64,000 nucleotides of DNA from Paenibacillus lignilyticus (GTDB taxonomy: Bacteria; Bacillota; Bacilli; Paenibacillales; Paenibacillaceae), in assembly GCF_017942085.1 (NCBI RefSeq), contig NZ_JAGKSP010000002.1, positions 1 through 64,000 on the forward strand, given 5' to 3'. Numbering within the stretch: the stretch's first letter is position 1; every line of letters starts with the position of its first letter. A program made the position numbers and the translations under genes. Positions 26,170 through 36,700 of this stretch are shown piece after piece. The notes under the pieces are model-generated. The model saw nothing but the letters and a program-made list of their open reading frames with translations. It did no database searches and had not been told where the DNA came from.

Positions 26170-26198
26170 TTGATAAACAACGAAATATCGCCTATGCT
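26170..26198 (+). promoter_or_regulatory. ytvI promoter region
   Basis: TTGATA (26170-26175), a 17-base spacer and TATGCT (26193-26198) give a sigma-A-like promoter. A few bases downstream TATACAAT, with AAATATC 14 bases before it, resembles a weak sigma-E site, so sporulation control is possible. Confidence 0.45.
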
Positions 26199-26261
26199 AC
26201 AATTATACAATAAGTAGGGGAAAGTTTTTCCTGTTTCGAAATCTGAAGGAGTGATCGCTGT

Positions 26262-27383
26262 ATGGACCGTGTCATATGGAAGCGAATCTGGCGCACATTG
26301 ATGCTCATTGCCGGATTAGTAGCATTTGTGCTTGCCATCGTATATGTAACTCCGCTCGTGTATCCGTTTCTGCTGGGATGGCTGCTTGCTTACGCCATAA
26401 ATCCCCTTGTTAACCTGCTGCAAAAGAAATTAAAGGTACCGCGCTGGATCGGCGTAACGTTCACGCTATTGATTTTTGTCGCCGCAATGGTGACCATCGT
26501 TTCCGCCCTGGTGACACGAATCGTGGTGGAAATCATCCATTTGTCCAAATCGCTCAGCAGCTCCATTGACTGGTGGCGCGATCAGTTCGAAATCGTTGTC
26601 GCTTCGCCGGAAATTCAGAACCTGATAGAGAAGCTCAATGCGTTCTATCAGGAAAACCCCAACTATCATGAAACGATCAATGCCAAAATCAACGACACCG
26701 CCAATTTATTAGCGCAAACGAGTACCAATATTATAACCTATTTCTTAAACGGGATCGTTAGCATCATTACTTCGCTGCCGAATGTGGCCACCATCATGGT
26801 CGTCGTTCTGCTTGCAGCCTTCTTTATCAGTAAAGATTGGAGTCAGCATGTCAAACGCTTGACCCAATGGTTTCCCGCCGAACTTCGCAAATCCACATCG
26901 ATTGTTTGGGTCGATTTACAAAAAGCGTTGTTTGGCTACGTACGCGCTCAGTTCATTATGATTTCCATCACAGCCATTGTCGTAACGGTCGGTCTGCTCA
27001 TCATTGGCGTCGATTATGCGGTCACGATCGGTATGCTGATCGGGCTTGTCGACCTGCTCCCTTATCTCGGCGTCGGAGCCGCCATGGTCCCTTGGATCGC
27101 GTATACGTTTATTTATGGAGACGTATCGCTCGGAATCAGCTTATCGATTCTGTACGGCGTCATCCTCGTTGCAAGGCAAATGATTGAACCGAAGGTGCTT
27201 GCGACCAGCGTCGGCCTTGATCCACTGCCTACACTTATCGCGATGTTCGTTGGCCTTAAGCTGTTCGGCGTGCTCGGACTGATTATCGGCCCGGTTTCAC
27301 TCGTTATCTTAACGGCGATACATAGAGCGAATGTATTTCGGGATTTGTATTATTTTGTTGTTCGTGGGCCGAAGCCGAAGTAG
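26262..27383 (+). CDS. ytvI: Sporulation-associated AI-2E family membrane protein YtvI
   Basis: It is a 373-residue polytopic protein of the AI-2E transporter/permease family. Two or three N-terminal helices precede a soluble segment (about residues 90-150). A membrane core follows with the conserved GVDYAVTIGMLIGLVDLLPYLG and ARQMIEPKVLATSVGLDPLPTL blocks. The family member at this place in Bacillus (next to fxsA and pyk) is the sporulation membrane protein YtvI, and the synteny here supports that name. Its transported substrate, if any, is unknown. Its TAG stop is part of the first of two C5/G5 hairpins described separately. Confidence 0.85.
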   Translation: MDRVIWKRIWRTLMLIAGLVAFVLAIVYVTPLVYPFLLGWLLAYAINPLVNLLQKKLKVPRWIGVTFTLLIFVAAMVTIVSALVTRIVVEIIHLSKSLSSSIDWWRDQFEIVVASPEIQNLIEKLNAFYQENPNYHETINAKINDTANLLAQTSTNIITYFLNGIVSIITSLPNVATIMVVVLLAAFFISKDWSQHVKRLTQWFPAELRKSTSIVWVDLQKALFGYVRAQFIMISITAIVVTVGLLIIGVDYAVTIGMLIGLVDLLPYLGVGAAMVPWIAYTFIYGDVSLGISLSILYGVILVARQMIEPKVLATSVGLDPLPTLIAMFVGLKLFGVLGLIIGPVSLVILTAIHRANVFRDLYYFVVRGPKPK

Positions 27384-27445
27384 GGGGAGCATCCCCCTAG
27401 GACCCCAACTTTAAGGACCCCCTAAATCCCCCTAGAAGGGGGACC
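27382..27445. repeat. Pair of inverted C/G-run palindromes after ytvI
   Basis: AGGGGGA-gca-TCCCCCT (27382-27398) is followed by TCCCCCT-aga-AGGGGGA (27429-27445): the same 7-bp arm is used twice in opposite order, with CCCCCTAA-like links between. Neither has a T-run. The stretch to about 27475 stays rich in GGACCC-type words and looks like a mobile or expanded palindrome rather than a gene. Confidence 0.65.
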
Positions 27446-27577
27446 CCGAGGGACCCGTCCCTCTGGACACCCGGAAGGTTGGCGGTGAAGCTGCCGTTCA
27501 GCTCCCGAGTTACATCGTGCCCAGTACTCGCTTTCGTCCCTCCGGGACACGCTTTTGGTTTTGGCGCTCCAATGGAA

Positions 27578-27606
27578 AAGAAGCTTGGCCTTTGGCCAAG
27601 CTTCTT
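27578..27606. terminator. Terminator between ytvI and fxsA
   Basis: A perfect 13-bp stem (AAGAAGCTTGGCC with its complement) has a 3-base loop and a short T tail. The remaining 27446-27677 interval holds no convincing gene. Confidence 0.75.
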
Positions 27607-27679
27607 TAAGCACTATATATGGACAGTACTCGAAATTACTTCTTCTATATTCGCAACTAACACCAATAACAAATGAAAT

Positions 27680-28072
27680 TTACCTTCTGCGAATCGTTAA
27701 CGAGCCGTTCCGAAGCTTCTTCTCTAACCAGCGAAGCATGAGTAACCGATAGAACGGCCGGGTGAATGGGAGCAGCAAGGTGACGCCTATGATGTCGGTG
27801 AAGAAGCCTGGCATGAGTAGGAGCAAGCCGCCTATGAGCACGCAGATCCCGTTTAGCATGGCGTGGCCCGGAGGTCTGCCGCTTTGGATTTGGGCTTGGA
27901 CGTCCATGAAGGCCTTGCGTCCTTCGCTTCTTGCGAGCTGTGCGCCGGCGAAACCGGTAATGAGGATAAGGCCAAAGGTTGACCAGCCGCCGATGATGTG
28001 TCCCATTTTGATAATGCCCCACATCTCGATTGCGGGAACGATAATAATTGCGGCAATAATCCATTTCAGCAT
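27680..28072 (-). CDS. fxsA: FxsA family membrane protein
   Basis: It is a small polytopic protein with FxsA family landmarks: an N-terminal helix ending in EMWGIIKMG, the GLILITGFAGAQLARSEG helix pair, and LIGGLLLLMPGFFTDIIG before a basic tail (KKLRNGSLTIRRR). E. coli FxsA is named for suppressing F exclusion of phage T7; the molecular role is unknown. At 130 residues it has the normal length. It follows the thioesterase gene by one base and is co-transcribed with it. The fxsA-pyk proximity is conserved in Bacillus. Confidence 0.9.
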   Translation of the reverse strand: MLKWIIAAIIIVPAIEMWGIIKMGHIIGGWSTFGLILITGFAGAQLARSEGRKAFMDVQAQIQSGRPPGHAMLNGICVLIGGLLLLMPGFFTDIIGVTLLLPFTRPFYRLLMLRWLEKKLRNGSLTIRRR

Positions 28073-28073
28073 A

Positions 28074-28598
28074 TTAACTGCCTCCCTCTTCCTTGTTCGG
28101 CACTGGCCCGTTTCCTTCCGATGCCGCCTTCATCATGCTGTAAAGCTCCGGAAGCAGCTTATCCAGCCGCGAAGGCCGCCAATCCCGGTTAACCCACACA
28201 TGCCGGGTACCGCCTCGCACAAGCAGCTTTCCGGGCGGTTCAGCGCCTGGAAACCAACCGAGCGTTTGGTGTTCCATGTCATCGACGAGCCGAATCTCCG
28301 AACGAAACGATACTCGGATCGGCGAGAATTGGTCCAATCGCGTACAAATGATGACGTTGTTATCATACCGAGCCGGCGATACATAGGAACAATCCAAATC
28401 GACGACTGGCAGCAATAAACCTTGCTTCTCAATCGTGTCATAGGTCATCCCCAAAGCCCGCACGAACTCCGTACGACCAATTTCAAACCATGTCACATAG
28501 TTCCCATGAAACACTACGCCCATCTGATCCGTTTCCTGATAACGAACGCGAAGAGGATGCAAATACCAGAGAACGGACTCTTTGTCTGCTTCCGTCAT
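28074..28598 (-). CDS. Acyl-CoA thioesterase, 4HBT/YbgC hot-dog fold
   Basis: The hot-dog thioesterase signature is clear near the N-terminus: VRYQETDQMGVVFHGNYVTW contains the catalytic Asp and the helix start, followed by FEIGRTEFVRALGM. Members hydrolyse acyl-CoA or acyl-ACP thioesters. At 174 residues it is longer than the usual 135-150 because of a C-terminal polar tail that includes NGPVPNKEEGG. It is placed between pyk and fxsA, close to the accA-accD fatty-acid genes, which suits a lipid-related role. The exact substrate is unknown. Confidence 0.85.
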   Translation of the reverse strand: MTEADKESVLWYLHPLRVRYQETDQMGVVFHGNYVTWFEIGRTEFVRALGMTYDTIEKQGLLLPVVDLDCSYVSPARYDNNVIICTRLDQFSPIRVSFRSEIRLVDDMEHQTLGWFPGAEPPGKLLVRGGTRHVWVNRDWRPSRLDKLLPELYSMMKAASEGNGPVPNKEEGGS

Positions 28599-28730
28599 GC
28601 TTTGATCAATCCTTTACCTTTGTAATCTATGGAGAGTAATGTAACGCATTCATACTAATACGGCTAAACTCAGCTTTAAGATGCAACATCCATGCATTTC
28701 CTTCGACCATTCCAACACCGAATAGCCAAA

Positions 28731-28758
28731 AAGCGACGGTGCTTGCGCACCATCGCTT
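28731..28758 (-). terminator. Terminator after pyk
   Basis: A 12-bp stem (one wobble pair) with loop GCAA is followed on the minus strand by TTTTT. It ends the accD-accA-pyk transcript. Confidence 0.9.
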
Positions 28759-28776
28759 CATTTTAGTCAACAATCT

Positions 28777-30531
28777 TTACATTACTTTAGCTTGACCGGA
28801 GTAGATAACGCCAACTTCAGCGTAGACCGTTACTTCGGATCCGTCCTGCAGAAGCTCAAGCGCGTTCTGAACGCCCAGTACAACAGGGATTCCAAGGTTC
28901 AGCGCCACGATTGCCGCATGGCTTGTGATGCCGCCTTGTTCGGTAATAACTGCAGCTGCCTTCTGAATCGCAGGCATGTATTCTCTGTCAGTGGAAACCG
29001 TTACGAGAATGGAGCCTTCAGTCGTCTTGGCAATCGCCTCTTGTGGAGTACGTGCTACAACCACTTTACCGGTTGCGCTTTGGCTGCCGATCCCTTGACC
29101 TTTAGCAATCATTTCACCGATTGTGTGGATCTTGATCAGGTTCGTCGAACCGGAGCGTCCAACCGGAACACCGGCCGTAATGATAACCGTATCGCCTAGC
29201 TTCACGATACCGGAGTTGATTCCGCCTTGTACCGCGATATCGAACATTTCATCCGTTGTTTCAGCAGGTGTGCCCAGAACCGGGATAATCCCCCAGATGA
29301 GTGCCAGACGGCGCATTACTTGCTCTTGCGGAGTTACTGCCACGATTGGCGATTTCGGACGGTATTTGGAAACCATACGTGCCGTATAACCGCTCTCAGT
29401 GGAAGTGATAATCGCTTTAGCATCCAGATCAAGAGCCGAGTTAGCAACGGCTTGGCTGATTGCTTCCGTTACTGTCGTTTGTTGTGCTCTTGCTTGCTTC
29501 GTGAAAATCTCACGGTAATCAAGCGCCGACTCCGCACGCATAGCGATACGGGACATCGTTTGAACGGATTCTACCGGATATTTACCGGCAGCTGTTTCAC
29601 CGGAAAGCATGATTGCATCCGTACCGTCAAAAATCGCATTCGCTACGTCACTCGCTTCCGCACGAGTCGGACGCGGGTTGCGCTGCATGGAATCCAGCAT
29701 TTGCGTAGCTGTGATTACCGGTTTACCTGCACGGTTACACTTCTGAATCATTTGCTTCTGAACCAGCGGTACTTCTTCAGCCGGAATTTCAACGCCGAGG
29801 TCGCCGCGGGCAACCATTAGGCCGTCGGATACTTCAAGAATTTCATCGAGGTTGTCCACGCCTTGCTGGTTCTCGATTTTGGAAATGATTTGGATGTGGC
29901 TCGCGCCGTGCTTCTCAAGCAATTCGCGGATTTCAAGAACGTCTGTCGCTTTACGAACGAAAGAAGCGGCAATGAAATCAATGCCTTGCTCGATACCGAA
30001 CACGATATCGTTAGCGTCCTTCTCCGTAATACCAGGCAGGGAAATATGCACGCCCGGAACGTTAACGCCTTTCTTGCTCTTGATCGGACCGCTGTTTACG
30101 ATACGGCAAAGAATTTCGGTGCCTTGCACTTCTTCAACCGTAAGACCGATCAAACCGTCATCGATTAGAATGGTGGAACCCACTTCAACATCTGCAGGCA
30201 GGTTCGCATACGTGACGGGAATACGGTTCTTGTCACCAAGAATTTCTTCCGTGGTGAGTGTGATCGTTTCGCCTTGATTCAGTTCAATCGGCTCTTCTTT
30301 CAGTTTGCCGAGGCGAATTTCCGGACCTTTCGTATCCAGCAGGATAGCAACGGTTTTGCCAAGCTCGGAACAAGCTTGACGAATGTTCTTGATCCGGTTG
30401 CCGTGCTCTTCAAAGTCGCCGTGCGAGAAGTTAAGACGCGCGACATTCATGCCGGCATTGATTAGTTTCTTCGTATTTTCCAGCGATTCGCTGGATGGGC
30501 CGATCGTACATACGATTTTCGTTTTACGCAT
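28777..30531 (-). CDS. pyk: Pyruvate kinase with C-terminal PEP-utiliser-like domain
   Basis: It converts PEP and ADP to pyruvate and ATP. The kinase core shows [38 protein letters not shown], the active-site [12 protein letters not shown], and [20 protein letters not shown]. The extra C-terminal domain (about residues 475-584), with [19 protein letters not shown], is the PEP-utiliser-like module found in Bacillus Pyk. The length of 584 residues agrees. The ATG at 30531 is preceded by GGAGGATGG. Only 50 bases separate it from accA; the pfkA gene that occupies this gap in B. subtilis is absent. Confidence 0.96.
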   Translation of the reverse strand: MRKTKIVCTIGPSSESLENTKKLINAGMNVARLNFSHGDFEEHGNRIKNIRQACSELGKTVAILLDTKGPEIRLGKLKEEPIELNQGETITLTTEEILGDKNRIPVTYANLPADVEVGSTILIDDGLIGLTVEEVQGTEILCRIVNSGPIKSKKGVNVPGVHISLPGITEKDANDIVFGIEQGIDFIAASFVRKATDVLEIRELLEKHGASHIQIISKIENQQGVDNLDEILEVSDGLMVARGDLGVEIPAEEVPLVQKQMIQKCNRAGKPVITATQMLDSMQRNPRPTRAEASDVANAIFDGTDAIMLSGETAAGKYPVESVQTMSRIAMRAESALDYREIFTKQARAQQTTVTEAISQAVANSALDLDAKAIITSTESGYTARMVSKYRPKSPIVAVTPQEQVMRRLALIWGIIPVLGTPAETTDEMFDIAVQGGINSGIVKLGDTVIITAGVPVGRSGSTNLIKIHTIGEMIAKGQGIGSQSATGKVVVARTPQEAIAKTTEGSILVTVSTDREYMPAIQKAAAVITEQGGITSHAAIVALNLGIPVVLGVQNALELLQDGSEVTVYAEVGVIYSGQAKVM

Positions 30532-30581
30532 AAGTAAATTCCATCCTCCGTCTGATACGTTCACATTTAACTTAACATTGA

Positions 30582-31586
30582 TTACACTTGCGCTGATTCG
30601 ATCTCGTCCAAAATCAGCTCGGCTTCCGGCTCAGGAGCGCGAAATTGACCGATTTTACGGAATTTATTGTAACGATCCGCAACAAGCTCCTCAGAGGAAA
30701 GCTTGGACAGCTCACCAAGATGGCGCCAGATCGCTTCTTTAATCGTCTCGGACTGCACAGCCAGGTCGCGATGCGCCCCGCCTTGCGGTTCCTTGATAAT
30801 CTCTTCCACTATGCCAAACTCAAGCAGATCGCCAGCCGTAATTCTCATAACCGCAGCCGCTTCATCTGCACGGGAAGCATCTTTCCATAGGATGGATGCC
30901 GCACCGTTTGGCGAAATAACCGAGTAAATCGCATTCTCCAGCATAAGCACGCGATTGCCGACACCAAGTGCCAACGCACCGCCGCTGCCGCCTTCCCCGA
31001 TGACCACACAAATGATCGGCACGCCGAACATGGCCATTTCGCGGAGATTACGAGCGATCGCCTCGGACTGACCGCGCTCCTCCGCCGTATTCCCTGGATA
31101 TGCGCCTTTCGTATCGATTAACGTTACAATAGGACGTCCGAACTTATTCGCCTGCTGCATGAGTCTCAGTGCTTTACGGAATCCTTCCGGATGCGGACTT
31201 CCGAAGAAACGAGCAATGTTGTCCTTCGTATCTTTACCTCGCTGATGGCCGATTACCGTAACCGGTACGCCGTTCAGCTTAGCAAGTCCTCCCACAATAG
31301 CAAGATCATCTGCAAATAGACGATCACCATGGAGCTCGATGAAATCGGTGAAAATCATCCCTATGTAATCCAGAGAGGTAGGACGGCCATGATGACGCGC
31401 CAAGTGCATTTTCTGCGCCGGCGTCAGCTCATCATAAAGCTCTTCCTGCAACTGTTTACAACGGTCCTCCAGTCGGCTGATTTCATCGGTGAAATCGATG
31501 CCTGACTCTTGTCCGAATTTCTTCAGCTCTTCGATCTTCTTCTGCAGCTCGTTAAGCGGCTTCTCAAACGGCAGCTCACCCGCCAT
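30582..31586 (-). CDS. accA: Acetyl-CoA carboxylase carboxyltransferase subunit alpha
   Basis: Together with AccD it transfers carboxyl from biotin to acetyl-CoA, the first step of fatty-acid synthesis. Family marks are [50 protein letters not shown] and [18 protein letters not shown] (oxyanion region). An N-terminal coiled segment is normal. The length of 334 residues is slightly longer than E. coli AccA (319), with an acidic C-terminal tail. The ATG lies 11 bases inside accD, so the two subunits are translationally coupled in a 1:1 ratio. Confidence 0.96.
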   Translation of the reverse strand: MAGELPFEKPLNELQKKIEELKKFGQESGIDFTDEISRLEDRCKQLQEELYDELTPAQKMHLARHHGRPTSLDYIGMIFTDFIELHGDRLFADDLAIVGGLAKLNGVPVTVIGHQRGKDTKDNIARFFGSPHPEGFRKALRLMQQANKFGRPIVTLIDTKGAYPGNTAEERGQSEAIARNLREMAMFGVPIICVVIGEGGSGGALALGVGNRVLMLENAIYSVISPNGAASILWKDASRADEAAAVMRITAGDLLEFGIVEEIIKEPQGGAHRDLAVQSETIKEAIWRHLGELSKLSSEELVADRYNKFRKIGQFRAPEPEAELILDEIESAQV

Positions 31587-32457
31587 TGATAATTTCCCCC
31601 TTTACCGAATGCATATCAAGCAATTTAGCTAGCGTTGCTTTCATTTCTTTGCGGTGAACCACTTTATCAAGCTGTCCATGCTGTAAATTGAATTCCGCTG
31701 TTTGGAAATTGTCCGGCAGCTTCTGACGAATCGTCTGCTCGATAACCACTCGTCCGGCAAAACCGATAAGAGCACCCGGCTCGGCCAAGTTAAAGTCGCC
31801 AAGCATCGCAAAGCTTGCGGAGACGCCGCCTGTCGTTGGATCGGTTAAAACGGAAATATACAGACCGCCGTCGCCTTGGAACTTTGCAAGTGCTGCGCTT
31901 GTCTTGGCCATTTGCATCAAGCTGAGAATACTTTCTTGCATCCGCGCACCGCTGGAAGTAGAGAAAATAAGAAGCGGCAGCTTCTTCGCATGGGCTTGTT
32001 CAATCGCTCGCGTGATTTTCTCACCGACAACCGATCCCATACTGCCTGCAAAGAAATCAAAGCTCATGAAAGCGGCGACGACCGGCAATCCGCCGATCGT
32101 CCCCTCTCCTGTAACAACCGCATCTTTAAGACCGGAGCTCTTCTTCTGTGCTTCCAGCTTGTTTGCATAACCCGGGAAAGGAAGCGGATCAACCGACTCC
32201 AGATCCGCATCATACTCAACCAAACGCCCTTCATCGAGCGTAATGGCGATTCGTTCCCAAGCGTTCAGCCGGAAATGGTGGCCGCAGCCCGGGCATACTT
32301 TTAAGTTTTTCTCGACTTCTTTGCTGAATTGAATATTGCCGCACTTCGGACATTTGGACATTAAGCCTTCCGGAATATCCGGCTTCGTTCTCGGCTGGCC
32401 CGAAGGAATTGTGGCATATTTCTTTTTATGAAATAAGTCCTTGAACACAAAAGACAC
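31576..32457 (-). CDS. accD: Acetyl-CoA carboxylase carboxyltransferase subunit beta
   Basis: The N-terminal zinc ribbon ([11 protein letters not shown] and CPGCGHHF) is followed by the crotonase-type core with [51 protein letters not shown] and [17 protein letters not shown]. At 293 residues it has the standard length. It forms the A2B2 carboxyltransferase with AccA, whose gene overlaps it by 11 bases. The 200 bases upstream are filled with an imperfect tandem repeat rather than a simple promoter. Confidence 0.96.
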   Translation of the reverse strand: MSFVFKDLFHKKKYATIPSGQPRTKPDIPEGLMSKCPKCGNIQFSKEVEKNLKVCPGCGHHFRLNAWERIAITLDEGRLVEYDADLESVDPLPFPGYANKLEAQKKSSGLKDAVVTGEGTIGGLPVVAAFMSFDFFAGSMGSVVGEKITRAIEQAHAKKLPLLIFSTSSGARMQESILSLMQMAKTSAALAKFQGDGGLYISVLTDPTTGGVSASFAMLGDFNLAEPGALIGFAGRVVIEQTIRQKLPDNFQTAEFNLQHGQLDKVVHRKEMKATLAKLLDMHSVKGEIINGG

Positions 32458-32467
32458 CTCTTTGGGG

Positions 32468-32680
32468 GCGCAAAGTTTGGAATGTACTTCACTGCGCTGG
32501 TAGAACGCAGTAGTTTAACATTTAGTTCGTTGCGCTTATGAGTATGCAGTAGTTTAGAATGTACCTCTGTAAACGCAACAGTACTGAATTTACACGCTGC
32601 GCGTTAGGTACGCAATAGTTTTTTTACATCGCCCGCGCTTAGGTACTCCGTAATTGGAAATTAACGTTGCGAGTTGAGAA
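32468..32680. repeat. Degenerate tandem repeat, about 37-bp period, upstream of accD
   Basis: About six imperfect copies of a unit resembling ACGCAGTAGTTTAGAATGTA, followed by a CTTCnnTGCGC part, can be aligned. They start near 32469, 32506, 32545, 32574, 32611 and 32646 (spacings 37, 39, 29, 37, 35). Copies differ at many positions, which argues for an old array. It fills the gap between accD and the 64-residue gene and slightly enters that gene's 3' end. Confidence 0.65.
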
Positions 32681-32855
32681 TGTTATTTAACACTTCCTGC
32701 ACTTCTTCCAGTTCGCCAGATGGGACCAATATTTCGTACTGTTGCTTGGAAACATTAATCGGTCTGATCTTTACGAGAAACCCTTCTTGGGTCAGCCGGT
32801 TTTTAATGCTCTCCGCAATTTTTGCCGTCGGCGCGATGTAGATAACCGTCCACAT
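32661..32855 (-). CDS. Small conserved-type protein, DUF2007-like
   Basis: This 64-residue protein has a compact alpha/beta ferredoxin-like look: VIYIAPTAKIAESIKNRLTQ, then a strand pair around VKIRPIN and YEILVPSG, then a helix EEVQEVLNNIL. The shape resembles DUF2007 signal-transducing-type small proteins, but I cannot assign a function. AAGGGG-like bases (the reverse complement of CCCCCT, near 32863) precede the ATG. It lies alone between accD and the YutG gene, with repeats on its 3' side. Coding is supported by codon periodicity and a good ribosome binding site, not by a known family. Confidence 0.65.
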   Translation of the reverse strand: MWTVIYIAPTAKIAESIKNRLTQEGFLVKIRPINVSKQQYEILVPSGELEEVQEVLNNILNSQR

Positions 32856-33033
32856 GAAGGAACCCCCTGAGCATTAATAAAAGATCATCTGCGCGTACAT
32901 GTAAACGCATTGGCCGCAATATAAACACACGTTATCTGGGCATATGATGTCATAATGATACCATATGTTTAGTTTTCACCGCAACGCCACAAGGCTGGAA
33001 GCGATTTTGAGCCCCGAGAGAGGCTCTCCCCGT

Positions 33034-33528
33034 TTAAGGACGATCTTCAACTTCGTACCGGTTAGCCTTCGGATCCTGATGCGCGATACGTGCGGATGCC
33101 GCAGCAGCCAGACCGGCTACCAAATCATCCAGAAAAACATGCACATGCTGGCCTTTCTCGTTCAATTTGCGAATGATGCCCGGCTTTACTTTGTCCAAGT
33201 AGCCAAAGCTTGTGAGGCCGATCATCCCATATACGTTTGTAATGCCAAGAGCCAGCGTTTCGTCCACCCCGTAGAGGGACTCATCTGCCTCCATAATCGC
33301 CTGAAGCGGCTCCGGGAGCAGCTTGCGTTCCGCTAACTCATCGAGGGCAATGCCTGTAAACAGCACATATTGCACCTCGCGTTTATTAAGTACCGTATGC
33401 ACACTCTCTTCGCATTCTTGGTAAGTGAGATCCGGATTATAAGGACGCTGCAGCGAAAATACGATATCCGCAACATCACCAACTGAAACACCACGTCTGT
33501 TAAGCCATTTTTCCATGTCGGACGACAC
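33034..33528 (-). CDS. Phosphatidylglycerophosphatase A family protein (YutG-like)
   Basis: The C-terminal half carries the PgpA-family block FGYLDKVKPGIIRKLNEKG, then VHVFLDDLVAGLAAAAS, whose acidic residues match the PgpA active-site region. Bacillus YutG has the same arrangement. Unlike E. coli PgpA it has little hydrophobic content and is probably cytoplasmic or peripheral. At 164 residues it is the usual size for this branch. The GTG at 33528 has a GGGGG ribosome binding site 7 bases upstream. The substrate is inferred from the family only. Confidence 0.82.
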   Translation of the reverse strand: MSSDMEKWLNRRGVSVGDVADIVFSLQRPYNPDLTYQECEESVHTVLNKREVQYVLFTGIALDELAERKLLPEPLQAIMEADESLYGVDETLALGITNVYGMIGLTSFGYLDKVKPGIIRKLNEKGQHVHVFLDDLVAGLAAAASARIAHQDPKANRYEVEDRP

Positions 33529-33773
33529 TGTTCATCCCCCCGCATCTGCTTGTACGAATCGGGCGGAGCGCCAGCGGCCAACGACCATCGTCAGCTGACA
33601 AACGCCAGTCCGCACAAGCGGCGAAATGCAGAGCCATCAAGCTCTGTGTCTCCTAAATGTATGCAGGCGCGTTACAACTTGTGCCTGGCTTCACAAAACG
33701 ATTATTCGTGCCGGATAGAGCGAGTTCAGCATCATTCGACCTGTGTTCTGACACTCGCTCAGGTTGTCCTTTA

Positions 33774-36700
33774 TTATTTCACGACCGCCGAGCCTTTACC
33801 AAAAATCGACTCGATCTGCTGCAGCAGCTGCGGCGAGGGCTTGATTCGGAATGCATCGCTTAGAGCGACCGTTCGGCCTTCCCGCTCATAGAACAGCACG
33901 GTCTCATAAGTACCCGCGCTTCCTCCGAGCAGGGCCTTCAGCTTCTCAAGCGCAGCGGAATCCTCGCGTCCTGCAGCGATCTTGATATAGAGCCGCTGCG
34001 GACGTTTGGCCGGCGCTGATGTCTTAGCGGGCCCGGCTTGCGCTGCGGAAGAGCCCGTTGCCGGAGCACGATCTTCCGCGGCGTAGTTCTTCGCGGAAGC
34101 CGCCGGCTTCTCGGCATCCTGCGCGGCAGCACCGGACGGAGCCGCCGAAGGCTTCGCTTGCGCTTGAGGCGCAGCGGCCGCTCTCGCGCCCGCGGACGCC
34201 GTCTTCGCAGGCTGCGCCGAAGCCGGCTGCGTACCGGCAGGCCCGCCTCCGCCTTTGCGATCCGCGGCGCCCGAAGCGCCGCCGGCAGTCCGCGCGGCCT
34301 TGCTGCGCGCTTGCCGCTGCAGGCGCTGCACCTGCGAGGCTGCGTCCTGACCAGGCCCGCCTCCGCCGAGCAGAGCAACATCCTCGATCAGCAGCTTATA
34401 ATCCTCGTCCTGATGCTGCACATTCGCGAGGACGAGTACCAAGCTGCCGGGATCGAGCATGTTCGAGTGCCGCTGCCAAATCGTCGGAAAAGCGACAGCT
34501 TCCACCCGCATAATGCGATCCTCGATTTCCAGAAATGCCATCGATTGACCTTTGCGCGTCGTAAACGGCTTCACCGACACCACCATCGCGGCTACGACAG
34601 CGAAAGAGCCTTCAGGCGCTTCGGATAGATCAACAAGGCGATCGAGCGGCAATTCTTCGAGCAATTCCTTATGGTCGTCAAGCGGATGGCCGGACAAATA
34701 CATGCCGAGCAGCTCCCGCTCGAGCGCAAGCAGCTGTCCCGTCGTAAACGGCCGTACCTCCGGCATCTCGATATCCCAGTTCTGCACCTCATCGAAGCCG
34801 AACAGTTCGATCTGCAATTCCTCGCGTTCCTTGCGCCATTTGAGCGCGGCATCGACCGTCTCATCCAACACCGCAATCAGCTGCGCACGGTGACCTGCCA
34901 ATGAATCGCAAGCGCCTGCTTGAATTAACGACTCCAGCACCCGTTTGTTCACTACGCGCAGGTCGACTCTTCGGCACAGGTCAAGCAAGCTGTCAAACGG
35001 ACGTTCTGCCCGCTCCTTCAGCAGCGAATCGATCGCCTGCGTGCCGACGTTCTTGATCGACGCCAAGCCGAAGCGAACCGCTCCGTTTACCGGCGTGAAC
35101 GTCACGCTGCTCTCATTCACGTCCGGCGGCAGCACATCAATGCCCATCCGGCGGCATTCATCCACATATTCTGCCGTTTTGCGCTGGCTTCCCGTCACGG
35201 ATGCCAGCATGGAAGCCATAAACGCAACAGGATGATTCGCTTTCAACCATGCCGTTTGGAAAGCCAATACGCCATAGGCGGCGGCATGCGCGCGCGGGAA
35301 ACCGTAATCGGCGAAACGGACGATCATATCGTAAACCGCATTGGCATCCGTTTTCTCGTACCCTTGAGCTAAGCTGCCCTCCACGAAGTGAGCGCGCTGT
35401 TCATCCAGCACTTCGCGCTTCTTCTTGGATACGGCACGGCGGAGCAGGTCCGCTTCTCCCAGCGAGAAACCCGCCATCGACGAGGCAATCTGCATAATCT
35501 GCTCTTGATAAACGATGATGCCATACGTATCGGCCAGAATCGGTTTCAGCGATGGATGGGGATATTCAACCTCCACATGCCCGTGCTTGCCTTGAATGAA
35601 TTTCGGTATAAACTCCATCGGGCCCGGCCGGTAAAGCGCAAGTACCGAAACGATATCTTCGAATTGCGTCGGCTTTAGCTCTTTGAGCACGCGGCGAACA
35701 CCGGCAGACTCCAACTGGAAAATGCCCGTCGTTTCACCGCGTGTCAGCATCTCGTATGTGGACGGATCCTGATCCGAAATAAAACGGAAATCGACCGTGA
35801 TGCCCTGTTGTTCCTTCACCCAGTTGAGTGTCCGTTCAAGGATGGAAAGCGTGCGCAGTCCGAGAAAGTCCATCTTGAGCAATCCCACGGATTCCAGATG
35901 TTCCATGGAATACTGCGTTAACGCCGTACGCTCACTCCCGGCTTGAAGCGGCACATAGTGCGTCAGCGGCTCGCCGGAAATCACAACTCCGGCAGCATGC
36001 GTCGAAGCATGGCGCGGCATGCCCTCTACCTTCAAGGCCATCCGCAGCAAATCGCCTGTCTTCGGCTGGCGCTCGGTAGCCTCGCGAAGCTCCGCGCTCA
36101 TCCGCAGCGCTTCTTCCAGCGAAATGCCCAGCTGGTTCGGGATAAGCTTCGCAGCCCGATCCACTTCGGCGAAAGGAACAGCCATCGCGCGGCCGACGTC
36201 GCGCACGGCAGCTTTGGCCGCCATCGTTCCGAACGTAATGATTTGGGCCACATGCTCCTCGCCATATTTGGCTGAGACATAATTAATTACTTCGTCGCGT
36301 CGCTCATCATTAAAATCGATATCGATATCGGGCATGGAGATCCGTTCCGGATTTAGGAATCGCTCGAACAACAGCTTGTATCTGATCGGGTCTACGTCGG
36401 TAATATTCAGCGTATAGGCAACCAAGCTGCCGGCAGAGGAGCCCCTCCCCGGACCTGTCCGAATGCCCTGCTCATGGGCAAAACGAATGAAATCCCAAAC
36501 GATGAGGAAATAGTCGCTGAAGCCCATTTTATCAATGACGCCCAGCTCGTACTCCAATCTCGTCACGGCTTGCACCTTTGCGCGGGAATCATCGGCCCAA
36601 TCCGGATTTCCGGCATATCGGGCTTCCAATCCTTCATGACATAAAGCGGCCAAATAAGCCGACGACGACATTCCGGTTGGAATCGGGCTGAACGATGGAA

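Noticed and set aside
27422..27676. Short open frames between ytvI and fxsA
   Set aside because: They lie over the palindromes and the terminator and have no ribosome binding site or family pattern.
32856..33033. Terminator or riboswitch upstream of the 64-residue gene
   Set aside because: Only a 5-bp GAGAG/CTCTC stem is present, and no conserved riboswitch core is visible.
33529..33773. Possible small gene or RNA between dnaE and the YutG gene
   Set aside because: A short frame with AGGAG at poor spacing and a weak GCAGAGC/GCTCTGT hairpin are visible, but neither is convincing. No strong terminator for dnaE was found here either.
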